Assembly (NCBI RefSeq): GCF_002251435.1
Contig: NZ_NPJI01000091.1
Location: 1 to 64,000 of the forward strand
DNA from: Prevotella sp. P2-180
GTDB lineage: Bacteria; Bacteroidota; Bacteroidia; Bacteroidales; Bacteroidaceae
Direction: 5' to 3'
Length of the DNA: 64,000 bases
The notes under the pieces were generated by a model that saw only the letters and a program-made list of their open reading frames with translations, made no database searches and had not been told where the DNA came from. Positions 59,222 to 64,000 of the stretch are shown in pieces. The stretch's first letter is position 1; each line of letters starts with the position of its first letter. A program made the translations under genes and the position numbers.

Positions 59222-61198
59222 ATGAACAAGAAAACTATCATCACCATCCTGCTCGCCCTCGTCGCAGTGGCGGGGCAGGGACAAGAAAAATCGGGTCTCA
59301 ACCTTTGCCTGAGGGACGAGGCTACAGGCGACTGGCTCATTGGGCTATTCGACAATTATGCCGTATATAACTGCGAAATCTGGGAATATGCCAAGGCTGA
59401 CACCCTCAAAGGCGAATACATACTTCGACGTGGAAAAGAAGCACTGAAAGTGAAATTCTTGGACAAGCCAAGCGGCAAAGCCGAGCGGAAGGATGGCTGT
59501 ATGAGAATCGGCAAAAAGAATTACACCGTATCTAAACTGACAGAGCGCACATTGCCCGACTATCCCACGAAAGACGAGAGTGATTTCATTGATAACGGTA
59601 ATGTTGGCGGTAAGGTAACACTACGAGGGAGAATTGTAAATGTACCCAAAGGTCATGAAGACAGGGTGAGTATTAGCATCCCAGATCCATTGCAGACTAT
59701 CGTTGACAACGAATTGCCTATAGAGTGCGACAGCTTGGGACGCTTTGAGTTGGACATTGAATTAGCGAACACAGGAGTAGTCAGAATGTTTTGGGCAAAA
59801 CTGATACTCACACCAGGCGAGACCTATTTTATCAGCATGGATAGCCAGACGGGGCAGACCTTCGTTATGGGGCGCGATTCCCGTCTGTCGAATGAGCTGT
59901 TGACGCATGACACGCCCTACTATAAAGTGAAGAGCAGTGACTTTGATAAGAAAAGCGACGCTGAATTGATGGAAGCAGTAGAGAAAGACTATGAGCGGGT
60001 CAAAGAAATATGGATGACGACGGAACAGGCATCCCCGATGCTCTCCAAACGCTATCGCCTGCTCAGCCGATGGCAGTGGAAGATGGGTGCTGCATATTCC
60101 TTGGTTCAGCGTCGGTATGACAGCCCCGATGTCAGGAAAAGTGATGATGGTCAGCTTTGGCAATGGCTCCGCGACAGCGTGTTCTCGGATATTGCACGTC
60201 CCTATACACTTGTACAGGATGATCTCGCATACACCCTTGACAATTACACCTCAGAGCTTTTGAAGCCGCGCAACAGCGGAGGCTATTCTTTTGAGTTTAT
60301 AGAAGAGGCCATCAATATAGCAGAAGAGAGAAACCAAGCCGACAAAGACAGTCTGGCAATACTGAGCCAGTCGATGAATGACTATCGCGCAAAGGTCAAT
60401 GGTGGGACGCTAGATTCTCTCCTGTCTGACCATCCGTTCCATGCTCTGATAAGGCAGATGTTCGCTAATGGAACGCCGTTGATGCAGATTATCAAGTCGA
60501 CGGAACCCAATGAGCGCGTACTCTTGAAGAATATCCCACGGGTGAGAGACCTTGATTTGTCAGAGGAACTGAAGCAACTCTCACAGGCGGTTGCCATATA
60601 CTCGCAGCTAGAACAGATGCACGGGCCATTGTCTGACGCACTTCGAAAAGTGCTGGACGAAACGGTAATGCCACCATATTATCGAGACCGCATCCTTATG
60701 CGGAGCAAATATTTCGCAGACCTTGCCGCCAAGATGAAACGAGGCAATGGATGCCTGATGCCAAACGAACCCTTGGCAGACCTGAAAGATGGCAAAGAGA
60801 TTATGGACTGGATTCTGGAGCCTTATCGTGGCAGGATAGTCTATCTTGACATCTGGGGAACATGGTGCGTACCTTGCAAGGCGAATCTCAAGCAGTTCAC
60901 AAAACCGCTTCACCAGAAACTCCGCGACCTGCCCGTCACCTACCTCTACCTCTGCAATAACTCATCGGACAAAGCATGGGCAAGCGTCATTGCTGAATAT
61001 GAATTGGCTGGCGAACACTCCGTCCACTACAACCTTCCACTCAGCCAGCAGGCAGCTGTGGAGAAATACTTAGGCGTTAGACATTATCCCACGTATATCT
61101 TGTTTGATCAGAACGGCAAGATGCTTCCTGGCGAGTTCAAGCCATACGATATGGATGCACTGCGTAATACAATTGAGGAATTGATGAACACGAAATGA
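59222..61198 (+). CDS. Exported TlpA-like thioredoxin-fold protein with DUF4369-like N-terminus
   Basis: Protein of 658 aa. A signal peptide (1-20, ending VAGQGQ) is followed by a beta-rich region of DUF4369 type (about 110-200, GKVTLRGRIVNVPKGHEDRV, ILTPGETYFISMDSQ), a helical middle (about 215-520) and a C-terminal thioredoxin domain (about 530-658) with IVYLDIWGTWCVPCKANLKQ, whose redox-active pair is Cys-Val-Pro-Cys, and HYPTYILFDQNGKMLPGEF. Such proteins are usually periplasmic thiol-disulfide oxidoreductases. A decayed copy follows directly, overlapping its stop (ATGA). Confidence 0.82.
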   Translation: MNKKTIITILLALVAVAGQGQEKSGLNLCLRDEATGDWLIGLFDNYAVYNCEIWEYAKADTLKGEYILRRGKEALKVKFLDKPSGKAERKDGCMRIGKKNYTVSKLTERTLPDYPTKDESDFIDNGNVGGKVTLRGRIVNVPKGHEDRVSISIPDPLQTIVDNELPIECDSLGRFELDIELANTGVVRMFWAKLILTPGETYFISMDSQTGQTFVMGRDSRLSNELLTHDTPYYKVKSSDFDKKSDAELMEAVEKDYERVKEIWMTTEQASPMLSKRYRLLSRWQWKMGAAYSLVQRRYDSPDVRKSDDGQLWQWLRDSVFSDIARPYTLVQDDLAYTLDNYTSELLKPRNSGGYSFEFIEEAINIAEERNQADKDSLAILSQSMNDYRAKVNGGTLDSLLSDHPFHALIRQMFANGTPLMQIIKSTEPNERVLLKNIPRVRDLDLSEELKQLSQAVAIYSQLEQMHGPLSDALRKVLDETVMPPYYRDRILMRSKYFADLAAKMKRGNGCLMPNEPLADLKDGKEIMDWILEPYRGRIVYLDIWGTWCVPCKANLKQFTKPLHQKLRDLPVTYLYLCNNSSDKAWASVIAEYELAGEHSVHYNLPLSQQAAVEKYLGVRHYPTYILFDQNGKMLPGEFKPYDMDALRNTIEELMNTK

Positions 61199-61740
61199 AT
61201 ATGAACAAGAAAACCATCATCACCATCCTGCTTGCCCTCGTCGCAATGGCGGGGCAGGGGCAAGTGAAATGCCACGTCGTTGGCACGGTGGCCGAAGGGA
61301 CAACGTCCGTAGAACTGAGGATATACCGCGACGGCGAAGACCCGAAGAACAGTACATTGCGATCTGTGGTAAAGAACGGACGCTTTGAGTGCGACGTGGA
61401 GGACGCACAGATAGAGCGCTGGCACATCGTGGACTTTGGCGAGGTGATGGAGAAGGGCATGACCCTCCGCGCGTAAGAGTTCTTCTCAGAGGACGGCGCA
61501 ACTAAATCCTTCAAATTATGTCATAAAAGTCTGGTAATGCTCTGGATTGAGTGAGCCTATAATCTGATTGAAGAGGACGGCACACTACATGCCAAGGACA
61601 AAAAAGTGGCCGACTATTATATATAGGTGATAAAGACAGACGCACAGACGCTGAGCTTCGACAACAGCGGTCGCCTGACGGCAAAGGAGGTGAAGCTGAC
61701 ACTTCGACCTTCCCTCCGAACACTCTTCAGGACTCTTCGA
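61195..61740 (+). pseudogene. Decayed tandem copy of the TlpA/DUF4369 gene
   Basis: The first 93 codons (61195-61476) encode the same signal peptide as the gene before (NKKTIITILLALVA with few changes) and a DUF4369-like strand region (CHVVGTVAEGTTSVELRIYR). A TAA at 61474-61476 interrupts it. The same frame reads on as EFFSEDGATKSFK before a further TGA. Later pieces such as EEDGTLHAKDKKVADYY and TDAQTLSFDNSGRLTAKEVK remain open only in short runs, and they may come from another gene. No thioredoxin motif survives. Best read as a duplicated gene that has lost its 3' part. Confidence 0.7.
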
Positions 61741-61761
61741 GTGGAGTGTAAAATAAAAACG

Positions 61762-61796
61762 AGTTGACGAGTTGACAACTTGTCAACTCGTCAACT
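61762..61796. terminator. 17-bp perfect GTTGAC palindrome (copy 3)
   Basis: Bases 61762-61778 pair with 61780-61796, each arm containing two GTTGAC/GTCAAC units. It lies between the decayed gene and the convergent BspA-like gene and could end transcription from both sides. It is the longest of the GTTGAC copies in the window. Confidence 0.65.
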
Positions 61797-61803
61797 TATA
61801 TTC

Positions 61804-62811
61804 CTAATATACGCTGTATGTGCAATACTGGGTGAGGAACGACTTGCTGTTGCGACCTCCTGTTGTTTTAATGTAATTCTGTATCAAATCGTATGTGGCA
61901 CGCGAACACTTTAATGTGGCTTTTTTCGACTTGTTGGAAGTGCAATAGAACCAATAGTCGATATTGACATTGGAAGGCACATTGAAATTAGGTCCGAGGT
62001 CAATTTCTTCTATATTTGTACTATTAAACATACTGCCGATACTTGTCACATTATCAGCGCTCCATCCAGAAATGTTTATCTTCTTTGCATTTCCACAATC
62101 AGCGAATGTGCTGCTAAGGTTCTGAACTGACGTAGTATTCCAGCCGGAAAGGTTGATGGAAGTGGCTGAACATCTATAAAATGCTTGGTCCATTATGGTG
62201 GCGGAAAAGAAGTCGGCATCTACACATGTGAACTCGCCGTTGCCGCCTACATAGGCGAACGCATTCTTCATTTTAATGATATTCGACGTATTGCTCTTGC
62301 CGAACACAACAGTCTGAAGACTATTGCAATTGCTGAATATAGAGGTGAAATCATTGGCATTATGGAAGTCAAACGAAGACATGTCCACCTTCGGCAACAG
62401 ATAGCAGTTGGTAAACATCTCCATAACTCCCGTTTCCTCCAACGATGTCTTGCTACAATTCATTTTCACATCGGTGAGCTTCTGACAATTCCAGAACATA
62501 CGGTTGAAGGTTGTAACCTTATCAGTGTTCCACGAACTGATATCCACAGACTTGAGCGAATAGCAACGGTCAAACAGGTTTTTCATCGAGGTGACGTTGG
62601 ACGTGTTCAAATCCTTCACGTTTACAGACTCAAGACTCTCACATAGAGTAAAGATTCCGGACATGTTGGTCACGTTTGAAGTGTTGAGTGGAGTGAGGTC
62701 CACGCTCTTTAGCTTCTTGCATTCTTTGAACATGCTTGCCATGTTGGTGCAGAGCGAGATGTCAAGTCCCGAGAGGTCAACCTCCTCCAAGCCAGAGCAA
62801 TTAGCGAACAT
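61804..62811 (-). CDS. BspA-like leucine-rich-repeat protein lacking its N-terminus
   Basis: Protein of 335 aa made of about 12 repeats of the DUF285/BspA type, such as MFANCSGLEEVDLSGLDIS, NTSNVTNMSGIFTLCESLES and WNTDKVTTFNRMFWNCQKL. It ends with NSKSFLTQYCTYSVY. The first Met falls in the middle of a repeat, and there is no signal peptide. Reading the same frame back from it gives NQSG, then TGA, then MKIKTRI from an ATG at 62847 that lies only 11 nt past a perfect promoter. Such proteins are normally secreted adhesins, so this is probably a 5'-deleted or reassorted gene. Confidence 0.7.
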   Translation of the reverse strand: MFANCSGLEEVDLSGLDISLCTNMASMFKECKKLKSVDLTPLNTSNVTNMSGIFTLCESLESVNVKDLNTSNVTSMKNLFDRCYSLKSVDISSWNTDKVTTFNRMFWNCQKLTDVKMNCSKTSLEETGVMEMFTNCYLLPKVDMSSFDFHNANDFTSIFSNCNSLQTVVFGKSNTSNIIKMKNAFAYVGGNGEFTCVDADFFSATIMDQAFYRCSATSINLSGWNTTSVQNLSSTFADCGNAKKINISGWSADNVTSIGSMFNSTNIEEIDLGPNFNVPSNVNIDYWFYCTSNKSKKATLKCSRATYDLIQNYIKTTGGRNSKSFLTQYCTYSVY

Positions 62812-62857
62812 GCCAGATTGGTTTCATATTCTTGTTTTTATTTTCATAGATTTGGTG

Positions 62858-62889
62858 CAAAGATAATTAAAATATCATAAAGTCCCAAA
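62858..62889 (-). promoter_or_regulatory. Bacteroidota promoter upstream of the BspA-like gene
   Basis: Minus strand: TTTG at 62889-62886, a 20-nt spacer, TATCTTTG at 62865-62858. The first ATG follows after only 10 nt, and its frame has a stop after seven codons. Confidence 0.78.
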
Positions 62890-62997
62890 TATTTTTCAAA
62901 GAAAATAGACAAATATCTATAAAACATCTCTTTTCCTGGCAATTTATCTGCTTTTCCGTATAAAAACTATATAAACGAGCCTGAGTTTTGGAAGAAT

Positions 62998-63027
62998 GGG
63001 AAGTTAAGGACACTTCCTTAACTTCCC
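62998..63027 (-). terminator. 13-bp perfect hairpin after the peptide transporter gene
   Basis: GGGAAGTTAAGGA (62998-63010) pairs with TCCTTAACTTCCC (63015-63027) around CACT. It lies 22 nt past the stop of the leftward transporter. No T-run follows on that strand. Confidence 0.65.
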
Positions 63028-63049
63028 TTATTAGCTAAATATGAGTATC

Positions 63050-64000
63050 TTAGCACACCTTGTTTAGTTTCTTCACAATAAGGAAGATGAACAGGGCGGC
63101 TACAAGACAGATGCACATAAGAGTACCCCATACGATTGTGAGATCCATACCCCACATATGACCTGGGATAGACACGAGCTTGTTGCCAAGAGCAGTGGAT
63201 ACAAACCATCCTCCCATCATCATACCCTTATACTTTGGAGGAGCCACCTTGGTTACAAGTGAGATACCAATGGGCGAGAGCAGAAGCTCGGCGAAGGTAA
63301 GCGTGAGGTAGGTGGTAATGAGAAGATTTGGTGTGACGTCGGCTACGTGGTTGGGATGGTCGGTGGCTGGAAGGCCGACAGACGAAACGGTCATGAGCAG
63401 ATAGGCTGCTGCAGCCACAAGCATACCAAGACCTATCTTCACTGGCGCCTTAGGCTCCTTGCCTTTCTTGGCAAGCCAGCCAAAGAGGGCGATGCTGACC
63501 GGAGTAAGCATTACCACAAAGCAGGCATTGAACTGCTGGAATATTGGGGCTGAAAGAGTAATCTCTGGAGCGAGGTTTATGTAGTTGTAGCCAAGAATGG
63601 CGAGTCCTAAGGCTATTACCACACCATAAATAACCTTTGCCTTGGATGTGACACTCTGAATGACGCCAAAGATGCCATAAACAAGGAAGATACACGCCAC
63701 GAGGTTGGTAACGTCGAAGAACATTGACTGTATGCCAGAAGACTTTGTAGCAGTGAACTCGTCAGCAAACCAGGTGAGCGTGAGTCCGTTCTGATGGAAT
63801 GCCATCCAGAAGAACACTACGACGGTGAACACGAGTACGAGACAGATGATTCGCTCGCGAGTCTCGGAAGGCGACATCTCGTCTACTACCTCATCTACCA
63901 CTTTTTCTTTCTTTTTCACGGTGAGCACCTGGCTGAAGGTCTTCTTGCCAAGATAATATATCAGGATGCTGGCAATCACCGAAACGCATGCCACGGCAAA
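63050..64000 (-). CDS. POT-family peptide:proton symporter (N-terminal part beyond the window)
   Basis: The C-terminal 300 or so residues of a proton-coupled oligopeptide transporter. The frame is open to the window edge, and the family is usually about 450-550 aa, so the 5' end is cut off. Seen here are several membrane helices, with FFWMAFHQNGLTLTWFADE, TTYLTLTFAELLLSPIGISL (the family's conserved Glu-Leu-Leu-Ser-Pro-Ile-Gly block), KVAPPKYKGMMMGGWFVSTA and GNKLVSIPG. It imports di- and tripeptides. Confidence 0.88.
   Translation of the reverse strand, partial: FAVACVSVIASILIYYLGKKTFSQVLTVKKKEKVVDEVVDEMSPSETRERIICLVLVFTVVVFFWMAFHQNGLTLTWFADEFTATKSSGIQSMFFDVTNLVACIFLVYGIFGVIQSVTSKAKVIYGVVIALGLAILGYNYINLAPEITLSAPIFQQFNACFVVMLTPVSIALFGWLAKKGKEPKAPVKIGLGMLVAAAAYLLMTVSSVGLPATDHPNHVADVTPNLLITTYLTLTFAELLLSPIGISLVTKVAPPKYKGMMMGGWFVSTALGNKLVSIPGHMWGMDLTIVWGTLMCICLVAALFIFLIVKKLNKVC

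Overview
The window looks like a chromosomal segment of a gut or oral Bacteroidota, most likely Prevotella/Segatella or a close relative. The evidence is: many promoters of the Bacteroidota type (TTTG or TTG, 19-21 nt, then TAnnTTTG); a complex I operon with fused nuoCD and no nuoE, nuoF or nuoG; BspA-type leucine-rich repeats; secreted polysaccharide-degrading enzymes (PL1-like pectate lyase, GH115); a TlpA/DUF4369-like protein; and a Reg_prop/Y_Y_Y sensor kinase. Base composition is moderate, with one clear AT-rich block around 31.35-35.9 kb. All family names come from reading motifs; no database search was run.

Layout. 0-3.2 kb: a remnant of an outer-membrane protein, then a leftward operon of a small secreted protein and a pectate lyase. 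3.3-7.2 kb: M3 oligopeptidase, a YpfJ-like zinc protease and a beta-barrel protein. 7.3-10.3 kb: a translationally coupled pair, one intact sensor kinase and one TPR pseudokinase lacking the phosphoacceptor His. 10.3-15.6 kb: cytidine deaminase, a LysM glucosaminidase, and a leftward GHL10-ruvC-ABC operon. 15.6-22.4 kb: two tandem CstA paralogues, a small porin-like protein, nadC, mtaB and a GT2 glycosyltransferase. 22.6-24.1 kb: HtrA protease closed by a strong terminator.

24.2-36.9 kb is the most unusual region. Six tightly spaced rightward genes follow one good promoter: a REC-PP2C phosphatase, a membrane-anchored WD40 protein, a giant propeller sensor whose kinase core has lost its His, a soluble kinase with an intact His, a TonB-dependent receptor, and a single-module NRPS (C-A-T-thioesterase). 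I read this as a possible sense-synthesise-import circuit around a small peptide or acyl-amino-acid product. The composition break runs from inside the receptor plug to the end of the NRPS adenylation domain, which suggests that the specificity parts were exchanged together.

36.9-51 kb: a GlsB/YeaQ-like membrane protein, a large MscS channel, a BadF-type sugar kinase, and the 10-gene nuo operon (11 subunits, with C and D fused). 51-57.8 kb: an SGNH hydrolase coupled to a UvrD/PcrA helicase, tRNA-Arg(UCU), an inositol-phosphatase-like protein and a GH115 alpha-glucuronidase. 57.8-63 kb is accessory or decaying DNA: a nested palindromic element, a KilA-N-type fragment, a TlpA-like gene with a decayed tandem copy, and a BspA-like gene with no export signal. 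The right edge cuts a POT-family peptide transporter.
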